From IMG/VR virus record IMGVR_UViG_3300018432_000032, positions 1 through 35,220 of that record: DNA of 35,220 nt; one strand, written 5' to 3'. Shown piece by piece: positions 1 through 8,044 of the stretch (positions within the stretch are counted from its first letter, which is position 1; every line of letters starts with the position of its first letter). The DNA is from a virus. Made by a program: the position numbers and the translations under genes. A model generated the notes under the pieces. The model saw only the letters and a program-made list of their open reading frames with translations. It made no database searches and was not told the DNA's origin.

Positions 1-1
1 C

Positions 2-1150
2 AGCACGGCGCAGAAAACCTACGTGGATTTGCAGAGCCGGATCAACCGCAACGCCGAATACGCGCGGCGCTGCGAGTTCCGGGAACGACCCGGCGAACAG
101 GTGATCATCGTCGACGGGACGCGGGCAATCGAGTTCCACGCCCGGTCGGGGAAGCGGGGGCGGGGGTTCCAAGGCGTCAAGCGGCTGACGTTGGATGAGT
201 GGCTGTTCGGGCGGCCGGGCGACCTCGGGGCGTTGGCGCCGACGATCGTCACCATGCCCGACGCGCAGATCCGGTACGCGTCGTCGGGCGGGAAGGTCGA
301 TTCCGGGGCGCTGCGGGACGTCGTCACCCGCGGCAGGGACGGATCCCCGGGGCTCGCGTATGTGGAGCTCGGGGCGCCCCGTGAGCCGTGCGCCGCGGAC
401 GGCGACCAGCCGCCGCTACGGTTCAGCGACTCACGCTGCCGGCACCCGAAGAACGGCGACCCCGCGTGCGCGCTGAACCGCCCCCACCTGTGGTGGCATG
501 CGAGTTCGGGTCTGTGGTCGGGTCGGATCCGTGAGGTCGACGTCGCGCAGCAACGGCAGATGCTGTCCGCGCTCGAGTTCGCCCGCGAGTTCCTGACGTG
601 GCACGAGTTCCCGGAGGAGGACGACGAGGGCGGCGCGTTCGATATCGAACGGTTCGCCGGGCTCGCCAACCCGGACGCGGCGCGGGGTCGGCCCGTCTGG
701 TTCGGGGTGGCGGTGGCCCCTGACAGGTCGTGGTCGGCGGTCGCGTGCGCGTGGCGCCGGCCGGGTGGGGGTGTGCACGTGACGTCTGTCGACTACCGTC
801 CGCATGCATCATGGGTCAAGGATCGGCTAGCGGAGTTGCGTCGCCGCTGGGGCGGGACTGTGATCGTCGATTCGCGGTCGCGGGATCTGATCCCGGATGC
901 GCGGGAACCGGGCGAACAGGATCAGGCGCTTGCCGAGGCGGCACTGTCCGACGCGGTCACCGCGGGCACCCTGTCGCACGGGAACGAGCCGGAACTGTTG
1001 ACGGCGGTGGGGGCGGCGGTGTGGAAGACGTCGGGCGCTCACCGCAGGCTCGAGTCGGCGGGCCGGATCGACGTCAGTCCGGCGCGGGCTGCGGCGTTGG
1101 CGGTGCACGCCGCGTCGTTGGCGACGGACCCGCTGCAACAGGTCTGGTGA
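2..1150 (+). CDS. Terminase large subunit, 5'-truncated by the window edge
   Basis: This is the ATP-driven packaging motor and nuclease that cuts phage DNA and pumps it into the prohead. The frame is open from base 2, so the N-terminus, including Walker A, lies outside the window; 382 residues remain. LTLDEW (around residue 66) fits the Walker B box, and the following MPDAQIRYASSGG fits the coupling motif of phage terminases. The C-terminal half looks like an RNase H-fold nuclease, with acidic residues in GVAVAPD and in TVIVDSRSRD. The portal and capsid genes follow in the usual order. The small subunit is at the far end of the window (33907), which implies a circular or permuted genome. Identity is firm; only the missing part is unknown. 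Confidence 0.9.
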   Translation, partial: STAQKTYVDLQSRINRNAEYARRCEFRERPGEQVIIVDGTRAIEFHARSGKRGRGFQGVKRLTLDEWLFGRPGDLGALAPTIVTMPDAQIRYASSGGKVDSGALRDVVTRGRDGSPGLAYVELGAPREPCAADGDQPPLRFSDSRCRHPKNGDPACALNRPHLWWHASSGLWSGRIREVDVAQQRQMLSALEFAREFLTWHEFPEEDDEGGAFDIERFAGLANPDAARGRPVWFGVAVAPDRSWSAVACAWRRPGGGVHVTSVDYRPHASWVKDRLAELRRRWGGTVIVDSRSRDLIPDAREPGEQDQALAEAALSDAVTAGTLSHGNEPELLTAVGAAVWKTSGAHRRLESAGRIDVSPARAAALAVHAASLATDPLQQVW

Positions 1151-1160
1151 GGGGGAGCCG

Positions 1161-1436
1161 ATGACCGCACCCGATTACGTCGGGCTCGGGCTGGCGCCTC
1201 CCCTGGCGGCGGGGGACCAGCAGCGCCCCCGTCGCGCTGCCCAGGCACGTCGCGCGCTGCGGGGAAGCGCGCGCGCCGTGCTCGGCTGGTCGGCCCGCCC
1301 CGCCCGGCTGCTGCCCGGGCTCGGCGCTATCTCGTGCGCGGTCGCCGGGTCGTGGCTGCTGTGGGGGTTGGGTGTGGCGCTGCTGGTGGCGGTGCCGTTC
1401 CTGCTGCTCCTCGACGCACGCACCCCGAGGGGCTGA
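1161..1436 (+). CDS. Small membrane protein between terminase and portal
   Basis: The protein has 91 residues and starts at an ATG after a GAGGGGGAG ribosome site that overlaps the terminase stop region. The first half is polar and Arg-rich. Residues from about 50 to 85 form one long hydrophobic stretch (LLPGLGAISCAVAG, then WLLWGLGVALLVAVPFLLLL), enough for one hairpin or two short membrane helices. The last residues are charged. I do not recognise a family. The gene is co-transcribed with the packaging genes; a membrane role during head assembly or lysis is possible but unproven. Confidence 0.6.
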   Translation: MTAPDYVGLGLAPPLAAGDQQRPRRAAQARRALRGSARAVLGWSARPARLLPGLGAISCAVAGSWLLWGLGVALLVAVPFLLLLDARTPRG

Positions 1437-1438
1437 CC

Positions 1439-1642
1439 ATGTCCGTCACGGATGACCGCCCCGCGCCGTCGCCGATCACGTCGGCCCGCGCGTGGACGGC
1501 GGAAGGCGCGCGGGTCGCGCTCGCGTCGTGCGTCATGTGCGGCGCCGCGCTGCTGCTCGACCCCGGTAACACGCTCGACGTCGTCGACGTCCACGTCGCA
1601 TGGCACCTCGCCCGCGGCGAACGACCCGAGCGGCAGGGCTGA
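1439..1642 (+). CDS. Hypothetical 67-residue protein
   Basis: The ATG lies two bases after the preceding stop, and the stop lies three bases before the portal start, so the frame fits the operon exactly. An upstream in-frame start at 1334 is less likely because it would lie deep inside the previous gene. The sequence carries a CVMC pair and an aliphatic patch (GAALLLDPGN) followed by a Val/His-rich segment (VVDVHVAWHLA). A single Cys pair is not enough to call a zinc finger. No function is recognised. Confidence 0.5.
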   Translation: MSVTDDRPAPSPITSARAWTAEGARVALASCVMCGAALLLDPGNTLDVVDVHVAWHLARGERPERQG

Positions 1643-1645
1643 GCC

Positions 1646-2860
1646 GTGGCGCTATTCTTCACCCGCGCCCGCGACGGCGGCGACCAGGCGCGGGCAGGGA
1701 ACCTCGCCGAGACCCTCGACGCCGCCACCGGCGGACGCCGCGGGATCTCCGGCGCCCGCGTCGGCTGGGGCGGTGCCCTGTCGATCCCCGCCGTGTGGTC
1801 GGCGGTGCGGCTGCGGGCGAACCTGATCGGCAGCATGCCCGTCGGTGTGTACCGGGACCGGGACGGGATCCCCGAACGGGTGGGGCCGCTGTCGTCGCCG
1901 TCGGCCGACTTCGACCTCGGCGGGTGGCTGCACGCCGGGCAGGTCGCGCTCGACCTCCGCGGCAACAACTACGGGCGGATCCTCGCCCGCCACCCGACCA
2001 CCTACCTGCCGACGCAAGTCGAACTCGTCCACCCCGACAGCGTCGGGGTCCGCACCCTGAAAAGCGGGACGATCGAATACACGTTCGGGGGGAAGCCGGT
2101 CGACCCGTTCGACGTGTGGCACGAACGGCAGAACGAGGTACCGGGTTCCGTCGTCGGCATGTCGCCGATCGCCGCCGCCGCCCGCGCGCTCGGCGTCAAC
2201 CTGTCGGCCGCCGACTACGGGGGCGCGTTCTACGACGACGCGCTCACCCCGTCCGCGCTGCTCTCCTCGGATGGGCCGATCGACGAGGCCGCCGCCCGCA
2301 TCGTCAAGGCCCGGGTACGGGCCACACAACAGGGCCGGGAGCCGCTCGTGCTCGGCGGCAACTGGAAGTATTCGCAACTGTCGGTCAATCCGGCTGAGGC
2401 GCTGTTCCTCGAGGTCATGCGGTACGGGCGGGAAGATGTCGCGTTGCTGTTCGACATGCCGGGGGAGATGATCGGCGCCCCCGCGCAGGGTTCGTCGGTG
2501 ACGTACGCGAACCGGGAGCAGCGGGCGCAGGATCTGCTCGCGTTCCGGCTGGGCCCGGCGATCGCCCGCCGCGAGCGGGCGCTGTCGCGGCTGACCGTCC
2601 GCGGGCAGTACGTGAAACTGAACGTCTCGTCGCTGCTGCGGACCGACCTCGCGTCCCGCATGAAGGCATACGACACGGGGCTCAAGATCGGCGCCTACGC
2701 GATGGACGAGGTTCGGGCGCTCGAGGAACGTCCGCCGCTCACCGCCGAGCAGCTGGCCGCGTTGAAGGATGCGGGGCTGCTGGGCGCGAAGACGACACCG
2801 ACGCTCGACGGGGCGCCCGCCGGCGCGACCGAGGACACGACGCAGGGGGTTCCCGCATGA
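1646..2860 (+). CDS. Portal protein, HK97 family
   Basis: The portal forms the dodecameric ring at one head vertex through which DNA enters and to which the tail attaches. The protein has 404 residues from a GTG start. The N-terminal IPAVWSAVRLRANLIGSMPV followed by VYRD is the classic start of the HK97/SPP1-like portal core. A central RYGREDVALLFDMPGEMIG and a C-terminal EVRALEERPPLTAEQ are typical of the clip and stem regions and the post-stem tail. The length is normal for the family. The stop overlaps the next gene (ATGA). Order terminase-portal-protease-capsid supports the call. Confidence 0.93.
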   Translation: MALFFTRARDGGDQARAGNLAETLDAATGGRRGISGARVGWGGALSIPAVWSAVRLRANLIGSMPVGVYRDRDGIPERVGPLSSPSADFDLGGWLHAGQVALDLRGNNYGRILARHPTTYLPTQVELVHPDSVGVRTLKSGTIEYTFGGKPVDPFDVWHERQNEVPGSVVGMSPIAAAARALGVNLSAADYGGAFYDDALTPSALLSSDGPIDEAAARIVKARVRATQQGREPLVLGGNWKYSQLSVNPAEALFLEVMRYGREDVALLFDMPGEMIGAPAQGSSVTYANREQRAQDLLAFRLGPAIARRERALSRLTVRGQYVKLNVSSLLRTDLASRMKAYDTGLKIGAYAMDEVRALEERPPLTAEQLAALKDAGLLGAKTTPTLDGAPAGATEDTTQGVPA

Positions 2861-3111
2861 CCACGTACGAAGCGAGTGTGCGCGTCGACGACGGGACGCT
2901 GACCACGTCGCGACCGTTGACCGCACCCGAGGAGGTCGCCGACCTGATCGAGTGGACGGTCGACCGGGTGAAGGATTCCGGCGGGTTGCTGACGTCGGTC
3001 GATCTGACGTTCGAGACGTCGGCCGATTCCGAGACCCCCGTCGGTGACGGGATCACGGCGACGTCGACGACGCCGCTCGCCGCCCGGATCGACGAGGACG
3101 ACGACCAGTGA
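2857..3111 (+). CDS. Hypothetical acidic protein between portal and protease
   Basis: This 84-residue protein starts in a 4-base ATGA overlap with the portal stop and ends in a similar overlap with the protease start. It is strongly acidic, ending in IDEDDDQ, and rich in Thr, Ser and Val, consistent with a small beta-rich fold. No Cys, membrane segment or recognised motif is present. The tight position suggests a head-morphogenesis helper, but that is inference from context only. Confidence 0.6.
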   Translation: MTTYEASVRVDDGTLTTSRPLTAPEEVADLIEWTVDRVKDSGGLLTSVDLTFETSADSETPVGDGITATSTTPLAARIDEDDDQ

Positions 3112-3902
3112 ACCGCCGGGCCGCGGCGCTCGCCCGCCGCTCACAGACCCGGGCGCCCGCCGACCGCCCCCGCGAGCGGCGGTGCCTCGAGCGGGCCGGA
3201 TCCCCCGCCGTCGCCCGCGCGATGCTGTACGGCGTCGAGATGAGGGAGCAGCCCGACAGCGGCGACGGCACGATCGGGTTCCGCACGTACGCGTCGATCA
3301 CCGAGCATGCCTATGACATGTTCGACATGTTCGGCCCGTACACCGAGACGATCGCCGGGACCGCGTTCGACGTCACGCTCGCCGCCGACCCTGACGTCGC
3401 GTTCCTGCTGAATCACGGCGGGATGACCCTTGCCCGCACCGCGTCGGGAACGTTGACGCTCGGCGCCGACGACACGGGCATGTGGTACGAACCGCGACTT
3501 GACCCCGCGAACAACGTCGTCGGCAACGTCATGTCAGGTGTTCGCCGCGGCGACCTGAACGAATCGTCGTTTGCGTTCCGCATCATCCGCGGGCAGTGGT
3601 CGCCGGACTACACCGCCTATCGGATCGACGAGGTCGACATCAACCGCGGTGACGTGTCGATCGTCAACTACGGGGCGAACCCGGCGACGGGTGACTACGC
3701 GATCAATCTGGGGCTGACCGGCGACGACGTCGACGCGCTCGACGACGAGCAGGCGCTCGCGCTCGCCGACCGGCTGACGCAGCGCACCGCCCGCCGCGCC
3801 GCATCCGAGCGGGGCGCGCACACGACCATGACCCGCGACGAGCTCGACGCGCTCGACGCGCTCGCCGCCCCCCACCCGCTCGCCGCCCGGCAGACGTCGT
3901 GA
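3108..3902 (+). CDS. Prohead maturation protease, HK97 family
   Basis: This serine protease of the herpesvirus assemblin-like (U35) clan trims the scaffold part of the capsid protein inside the prohead. The protein has 264 residues. The core runs from about residue 35 to 205: FRTYASITEHAYD, then FLLNHGGMTLARTASGTL with the likely catalytic His103, then DLNESSFAF with the likely nucleophile Ser154, then the VSIVNYGANPAT end of the domain. The N-terminal 30 residues are Arg-rich and the C-terminal tail is Asp/Leu-rich. It lies just upstream of the major capsid gene, as in HK97. Confidence 0.9.
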   Translation: MNRRAAALARRSQTRAPADRPRERRCLERAGSPAVARAMLYGVEMREQPDSGDGTIGFRTYASITEHAYDMFDMFGPYTETIAGTAFDVTLAADPDVAFLLNHGGMTLARTASGTLTLGADDTGMWYEPRLDPANNVVGNVMSGVRRGDLNESSFAFRIIRGQWSPDYTAYRIDEVDINRGDVSIVNYGANPATGDYAINLGLTGDDVDALDDEQALALADRLTQRTARRAASERGAHTTMTRDELDALDALAAPHPLAARQTS

Positions 3903-4108
3903 GCGAGTGCAGCCGCACCGACCCCGCCGCGTTGCTGACGGACGAGCAACGCGCACGGCTCGACGACCTCATGTCGTACGACGTGCTGCTGCACAACCGC
4001 TGCGGGCGCACGCTCGCCGAGCATCCTTACCCGCACGCGTCGGGGCTCGGGTTCGGCTGCACCTTCCCCGCACTCCCCGATCGTGAGTTCCGCCGTGTTC
4101 AGAACTGA
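3899..4108 (+). CDS. Hypothetical 69-residue protein, Cys/His-containing
   Basis: The frame starts in an overlap with the protease stop (GTGA). Three Cys residues (SECSRT, NRCGRT, FGCTF) and several His residues are spread through the protein, but not in a recognisable CxxC arrangement. The middle (EQRARLDDLMSYDVLL) is helical. The last codons overlap the palindromic site at 4096-4112, so the 3' end may serve as regulatory DNA as well as coding sequence. Function unknown. Confidence 0.55.
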   Translation: MSECSRTDPAALLTDEQRARLDDLMSYDVLLHNRCGRTLAEHPYPHASGLGFGCTFPALPDREFRRVQN

Positions 4109-4112
4109 ACGG
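4096..4112. promoter_or_regulatory. Palindromic site TGTTCAGAACTGAACGG
   Basis: GTTCAG and CTGAAC form 6-base arms around AA. A near copy, TGTTCAGAATCGAACAG, lies in the regulator region at 20794-20810. The copy here sits just upstream of the capsid leader. A shared operator for a phage repressor or activator is the simplest reading; this is inferred from repeat and placement. Confidence 0.45.
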
Positions 4113-4253
4113 CACCCCATGACTCCGGGCGCGCTTCCCACCCGCCCGGCTGCTGCACGTTGCCCGAACGACCGCCCCGCGCCCCCGGGCCCGGACCGGC
4201 CGAACGACTGACGGACGGCGACCCCCCATCCCTTCCCACCGGAGGTCACCCCC
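4109..4253. other. Leader region of the major capsid gene
   Basis: This 145-base gap is long for such a compact late operon. It contains a 7-base inverted repeat, CCGGGCG (4125-4131) and CGCCCGG (4143-4149), with an 11-base loop. It ends in a strong ribosome site, GGAGGT at 4241-4246, eight bases before the GTG. A 30-codon frame at 4119-4211 has no good ribosome site and Pro-rich content, so I do not call it. The gap may hold an extra promoter or a processing site that boosts capsid expression; no clear -35/-10 pair is visible. Confidence 0.4.
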
Positions 4254-5717
4254 GTGAACCCCGAACAGATCCGCGCACGCATCCGTGAACTACTCGACCA
4301 GCGCGCCACGCACGAGCAGGCCATCGCAACGACCCGGGCGGCGGTCGGCACCGCAGACCCGACCGCCGAGCAGGCGACCGCGCTGCGGGCCGCCCGCGAC
4401 GCGATCGTCACCGTCGACGCCGAGCTCGACCAGCAGCAGGCCGCGCTACGGGAGGCGCTCGACGAGCAGACCCGCAACGCGAACGCCGCCAACCTCCGCG
4501 CCGAGCTCGGCGGCGCCGACGACCGGCAGCGCCGCCAGGGTGGCGCCCGCATCGGTCAGGAACAGCGCACCTACACCGGCGAGCGGGACCGCCGCGGCGA
4601 AGTCTCATTCTTCGTCGACGCGTTCCGCTCGTCGCAGCTGGGCGACGTGTCCGCGCAGGAACGGCTCCGCCGGCACGCCGACGAGGTGCGGGTCGAAGGC
4701 GAACTGAACGAGCGCGCCGTGTCGACGTCCGGGTTCGGCGGTCTCGTCGTCCCGCAGTACCTGATCGACCTTTCGGCGGCGATCATCCGAACCGGGCGGG
4801 TCGTCGCGAACACCGTGCAGGGTCTGCCGCTGCCCGAACAGGGCATGTCGCTGATCATCCCGCGCGGCACCACGGGCGCCGCCGTCGCCTCGCAGGCGAC
4901 GGAAAACAGCGCGCTGCAGAACACCGACGAGGTCTGGGCCAACCTGACGGTGCCAGTCGCCACGATCGGCGGGCAGCAGGACGTGTCCCGGCAGTCCCTT
5001 GAGCGGGGCACCCCGGGCATTGATCAGATCGTGTACAACGACCTGTCACGCGCCTATCACGCCGAGCTCGACCGGCAGGTGATCACCGGGTCGGGTGCGT
5101 CCGGGCAGATGCTCGGCATGCTGAACACCGCGGGCATCGGCGCGGCGACCGCGTTCGGTGCGGCACCGACCGCGGCGAACTTCAACCGCAAGCTGGCGGG
5201 GGCGGTCGCGGCGATCGCCGGGTACGGGGTCGGGCTGACCCCCGAACTGATCGCGATGAACCCGCGGCGGTGGGGGTGGCTGACCGCCGAGGCTGACTCG
5301 ACGGGCCGCCCGATGATGGGGGTCGACGGGCAGGGCGCGACGAACGTGCTCGGCGTCAACCAGACCCCCGGGCAGTACAGCGGCGGCAACGACCCCGACG
5401 ATCTGCGGGTCGCCCGCACCGTCGGCAGCATGCAGGGGCTGCCGGTCGTCACCGACGCGAACATTCCGACCAACGTCGGCACGAACGTCGAAGATGTCGC
5501 ACTCACCTATGACCCGCGGGTGTGCCTGCTGTGGGAGGACGGCGACGGCATGCCCCGTCAACTGCGGTTCGAGCAGACCCTCGGGCAGAACCTGACGGTC
5601 AAGCTCGTCGTCTACGGCTACGCGGCGTTCACCGCCGGGCGGTACCCGCAGGCCGTCGCGAAGGTCGGCGGGCTCGACACCGTCGCCACGCAGGGACTCG
5701 TCGCGCCCACGTTCTGA
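4254..5717 (+). CDS. Major capsid protein with N-terminal scaffold domain, HK97 fold
   Basis: This protein forms the icosahedral shell. Of 487 residues, about the first 90 are a charged Ala/Glu/Arg-rich coiled coil (from MNPEQIRARIRELLDQ to ANLRAELGG), the scaffold or delta domain that the upstream protease should remove. The HK97-fold part starts near VSTSGFGGLVVPQYL and includes GMSLIIPRGTTGAAV, LERGTPGIDQIVYNDL, YHAELDRQVITGSGASGQ and LTPELIAMNPRRWGWL, all typical of the Phage_capsid family. The GTG start is fixed by GGAGGT. A free-standing scaffold gene is absent, as expected when the delta domain is fused. Confidence 0.93.
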   Translation: MNPEQIRARIRELLDQRATHEQAIATTRAAVGTADPTAEQATALRAARDAIVTVDAELDQQQAALREALDEQTRNANAANLRAELGGADDRQRRQGGARIGQEQRTYTGERDRRGEVSFFVDAFRSSQLGDVSAQERLRRHADEVRVEGELNERAVSTSGFGGLVVPQYLIDLSAAIIRTGRVVANTVQGLPLPEQGMSLIIPRGTTGAAVASQATENSALQNTDEVWANLTVPVATIGGQQDVSRQSLERGTPGIDQIVYNDLSRAYHAELDRQVITGSGASGQMLGMLNTAGIGAATAFGAAPTAANFNRKLAGAVAAIAGYGVGLTPELIAMNPRRWGWLTAEADSTGRPMMGVDGQGATNVLGVNQTPGQYSGGNDPDDLRVARTVGSMQGLPVVTDANIPTNVGTNVEDVALTYDPRVCLLWEDGDGMPRQLRFEQTLGQNLTVKLVVYGYAAFTAGRYPQAVAKVGGLDTVATQGLVAPTF

Positions 5718-5730
5718 CCCACCCCGGGTC
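5716..5730 (+). terminator. Weak hairpin at the capsid stop codon
   Basis: GACCC (5716-5720) pairs with GGGTC (5726-5730) across a 5-base loop and is followed by GTTT. The stem is short and overlaps the stop codon, so this may only protect the 3' end of the capsid message. Low certainty. Confidence 0.25.
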
Positions 5731-5760
5731 GTTTCCGAACCAGCAGGAGAGGATTAGCGC

Positions 5761-6384
5761 ATGGCACAGGACACCCCCGCACCCGCCGAGCAGGCGGTCG
5801 GGTCAGGAAAGTCAGACCTTGCTTCCGACGAGGTCGCGCCGCAGTGGTTCATCCCGCAGGCGACGCAGGACAACTACGCGCAGATCGCCCGCGATCAGGC
5901 GTCGATCCGCGACGTCGAACCGAAGGCGGTCATGAGCGAGCTCGCCGACCAGTGGCTGCAGATGCACGAGCGGCAGCCGCTCGACGGGTACGACCACCTC
6001 GCCGCGTGGGCGAAGGATTTCGACCCGGCGGTCGGCGGCGCCCCCACGGGGCTGGCGGTGCTGCAGGCGCGGGCGCTCGAGTCGGCCCGCCGCGACCCGT
6101 ATCAGGCGGTCATCGGCGATCAGGCGCTCGTGCAGCAAGGTGTCGCCGCGCAGCACACCCTCGACGAGCGGGCGGCGGCGGTCGGCGCCTCACCGTCGGT
6201 CGACCCGTCGTCGGGGCTGCTGCCCAACCCGGGGCCGCTGCCGATCCCGGCCGATGTCGCGTCCGGCCCGGACAGCGGCGGTACGGGCGGCGGCGACCAG
6301 CCGCCGACCCCGCCGGACGACTCGTCGGCGGCGACCCCGTCGCACAAGGCGACCGGCAGCAAGAGCACCGAATCGGGTAGCTGA
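5761..6384 (+). CDS. Hypothetical head-associated protein after the capsid gene
   Basis: The protein has 207 residues; an AGGAGAGG-like ribosome site precedes the ATG. Residues 25 to about 130 are mixed helical (QATQDNYAQIARDQASIRD, ELADQWLQMHERQPLDGY, LAAWAKDFDPAVGG). The C-terminal third is low-complexity Pro/Gly/Ser/Asp, probably disordered. It sits between the capsid gene and the connectors and is followed by a strong hairpin, so it may be made at capsid-like levels. A head decoration or vertex protein is possible, but I recognise no family. Confidence 0.65.
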   Translation: MAQDTPAPAEQAVGSGKSDLASDEVAPQWFIPQATQDNYAQIARDQASIRDVEPKAVMSELADQWLQMHERQPLDGYDHLAAWAKDFDPAVGGAPTGLAVLQARALESARRDPYQAVIGDQALVQQGVAAQHTLDERAAAVGASPSVDPSSGLLPNPGPLPIPADVASGPDSGGTGGGDQPPTPPDDSSAATPSHKATGSKSTESGS

Positions 6385-6393
6385 CCCGCTGAC

Positions 6394-6429
6394 GTCCGGG
6401 CGGCGGTCACCCGATGCCGCCGCCCGGAC
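6394..6429 (+). terminator. Perfect 13-bp hairpin after the capsid block
   Basis: GTCCGGGCGGCGG (6394-6406) is exactly complementary to CCGCCGCCCGGAC (6417-6429) with a 10-base loop, beginning 10 bases after the stop at 6384. There is no T-tract, as is common in GC-rich actinobacteria. It lies inside the late operon, so it probably acts as a partial terminator or RNA-stability element separating high-level capsid expression from lower-level connector expression. Confidence 0.65.
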
Positions 6430-6464
6430 CCCGGGCGCGACCACACGATCAGGAGGCGACCACG

Positions 6465-6761
6465 ATGACCGCACCCGACGGCGACGTCACCGGCAACTAC
6501 ACGCAGATCATGCAAGATCGCGGGTGGACGTGGGGCGACCTCGCCGACGACTTCGCCCGGCAGGCAGCCGACCGGCGCGCGCTCGACGGCGGCGCGTCCG
6601 CGCGGGGGCTCGAGCGGTGGGCCCGCGGGCAACAGGTCGCCGGGCAGCTGCGGGCAGCCGCCGACGTGGGGGACCGCCCGGAGGACGCGCCCCCGCCGGC
6701 GGACCCGAAGCGGGAACCGCCGAAGCGGACCGCCGTCCCACCCCCGAAGCGACGCGGGTGA
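6465..6761 (+). CDS. Hypothetical protein with Pro/Lys-rich tail
   Basis: The start is set by AGGAGG at 6451-6456, eight bases before the ATG; upstream in-frame codons would run into the hairpin. The protein has 98 residues: an N-terminal half with Trp-rich and helical segments (MQDRGWTWGDLADDFA, GLERWARGQQVAGQ) and a basic, Pro-rich tail ending PPPKRRG. Such tails often contact DNA or RNA. It lies just before the head-tail connectors. Function unknown. Confidence 0.6.
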   Translation: MTAPDGDVTGNYTQIMQDRGWTWGDLADDFARQAADRRALDGGASARGLERWARGQQVAGQLRAAADVGDRPEDAPPPADPKREPPKRTAVPPPKRRG

Positions 6762-6765
6762 CGTC

Positions 6766-7275
6766 ATGGCGCTGACCGTCGACGACCTCGCGCACCACAT
6801 CAACACCGCCCCGCCCGCCGACCCGTCGCAGGACCGGATCGAGATGCAACGCGCGGTCGACACCGCCGTGCAGGAAGTGACCCGGGCGACGGGGATGCTC
6901 GGCGCCCGCACCGTCACCGTCACTGTTCGCGCGATCCGCGGGCGGCTGCTGCTGCCCTATGTGCGGCTCGCGTCGATCGGCGCCGTCACCGACCCGGGCG
7001 AGCTCGCCGTCACCCCCACCGACAGTGACCCGCAGGCGGGGCTCGTCGACGTCGGGTGGTCGTCGACCACGTCGGGCGCCTGGTCGGTCGTGTGCACGGG
7101 CGAAGAGTGGCCCGCCGCGCTCACCACGGCGGCGCTCGACTGGGCGGCGCACCTGTACGACGTGCAGCGGCTGTCAACGCAGCCCGTCGACGCCGACGAG
7201 CCGACCCCCACCTACTCGCTACCGAACCGCGTCGAGGAACTGATCAGGCCCTACCGGCTGCCGGGTGCCGCATGA
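6766..7275 (+). CDS. Head-tail connector (adaptor-like) protein
   Basis: This would be the adaptor ring added below the portal. The 169-residue length and the layout fit the family of HK97 gp6/SPP1 gp15-like connectors: an N-terminal helical part (LTVDDLAHHINTAPPADPSQ, then EMQRAVDTAVQEVTRATGML), a beta-hairpin middle that positions a surface (YVRLASIGAVTDPGELAV, GLVDVGWSS) and a C-terminal helix (ALTTAALDWAAHLYDVQRL). Position between capsid and tail terminator supports the call. Family assignment is by pattern rather than a single diagnostic motif. Confidence 0.7.
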   Translation: MALTVDDLAHHINTAPPADPSQDRIEMQRAVDTAVQEVTRATGMLGARTVTVTVRAIRGRLLLPYVRLASIGAVTDPGELAVTPTDSDPQAGLVDVGWSSTTSGAWSVVCTGEEWPAALTTAALDWAAHLYDVQRLSTQPVDADEPTPTYSLPNRVEELIRPYRLPGAA

Positions 7276-7736
7276 AACTCGCCGCCCCGCTGTACATCGC
7301 CGCGCACGTCGCGCACCTCCCCGCCCTGCCCGGGTGGGGAGAGGTGCGCGTGTTCGACGGGCCCCGCGGCGACCGCGGCGACGTCCGCGCGTGGGTGACC
7401 GTCGGCTACGTGTCCGGCGCCGACGGGCCCGCCGTGCACGTCGAACCCGCAGCGGCCGGGCAGGAACAGACCCAAGAAAGCGGGTCGATCGCGTCGAACC
7501 TCGTCGTCGCCGGGCCCGACGTCGCCGCCGCCCGCGCCGCCGTGTTCGAGCTACTCGAGGCGTGGGCGCAGTGGCTCGCCGACGATCGGACCCTCGCCGC
7601 CGCGCTCGGGTCGGCGGCGTTGCTGACGAACAGCACCGCCGAAATCGTCGTCGACGTTCTGATCGACCCCACCCGCAGCGGGGCGACCGCGTCGGCGATC
7701 GTCCGGACCACGTACACCGCCACCACGTACGGATGA
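7272..7736 (+). CDS. Tail terminator / head-tail joining protein
   Basis: This protein would cap the tail tube where it meets the head. The ATG overlaps the adaptor stop (ATGA), giving 154 residues. The pattern is that of actinophage tail terminators: an early GEVRVFDGPRGDRGDVRAWV segment, a central SIASNLVVAGPDVAAARAAV helix with ELLEAWAQWLADDRTLAAAL, and a C-terminal strand pair (TAEIVVDVLIDPTRSGATA, IVRTTYTATTY). It is upstream of the tail tube gene, the expected place. Confidence 0.7.
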   Translation: MKLAAPLYIAAHVAHLPALPGWGEVRVFDGPRGDRGDVRAWVTVGYVSGADGPAVHVEPAAAGQEQTQESGSIASNLVVAGPDVAAARAAVFELLEAWAQWLADDRTLAAALGSAALLTNSTAEIVVDVLIDPTRSGATASAIVRTTYTATTYG

Positions 7737-7747
7737 GGAGCAGCCCC

Positions 7748-8038
7748 ATGACCAGCAGCAACCCACCCGAGCAGTCCCCACCGAGCGAAGGGCCCCCCGC
7801 CATGACTGACCCGCCGATCACCGCCGCAGAGTTCCGCGAGGTGCAGGGCGACGAATACGGGCAGTACGTCGCCGCGCAGCCGATTTACATCGGCGGGGTG
7901 CGCGCCTTCAACGAGGGCGACCCCGTGCCCGCCTCACATGTCGCCCGCGGCGTCGTCGCCGACGACGAGGTCAAGAGCATTTCCACGAAGGCCGGGCGGG
8001 CGCTCGCCGCCGGCGCCGCCACCGAGCCGAAGGGCTGA
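7748..8038 (+). CDS. Hypothetical 96-residue protein before the tail tube gene
   Basis: GAGGAG at 7735-7740 precedes the ATG by seven bases. The first 20 residues are Pro/Ser-rich and disordered; a second ATG (7802) could start the folded part. The core (EFREVQGDEYGQYVAAQPIY, then PVPASHVARGVVADDEVKSI) is a small mixed fold of a kind often seen near tail genes, with a C-terminal Ala-rich tail. The pattern of a short domain that lists position-dependent values (VPASHV) is seen in other phages, but I assign no function. Confidence 0.6.
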   Translation: MTSSNPPEQSPPSEGPPAMTDPPITAAEFREVQGDEYGQYVAAQPIYIGGVRAFNEGDPVPASHVARGVVADDEVKSISTKAGRALAAGAATEPKG

Positions 8039-8044
8039 CCCCCG

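Noticed and set aside
4119-4211. A 30-codon frame in the capsid leader
   Set aside because: It has no ribosome site and a Pro-rich composition expected from the GC-rich DNA; more likely a leader region without coding function.
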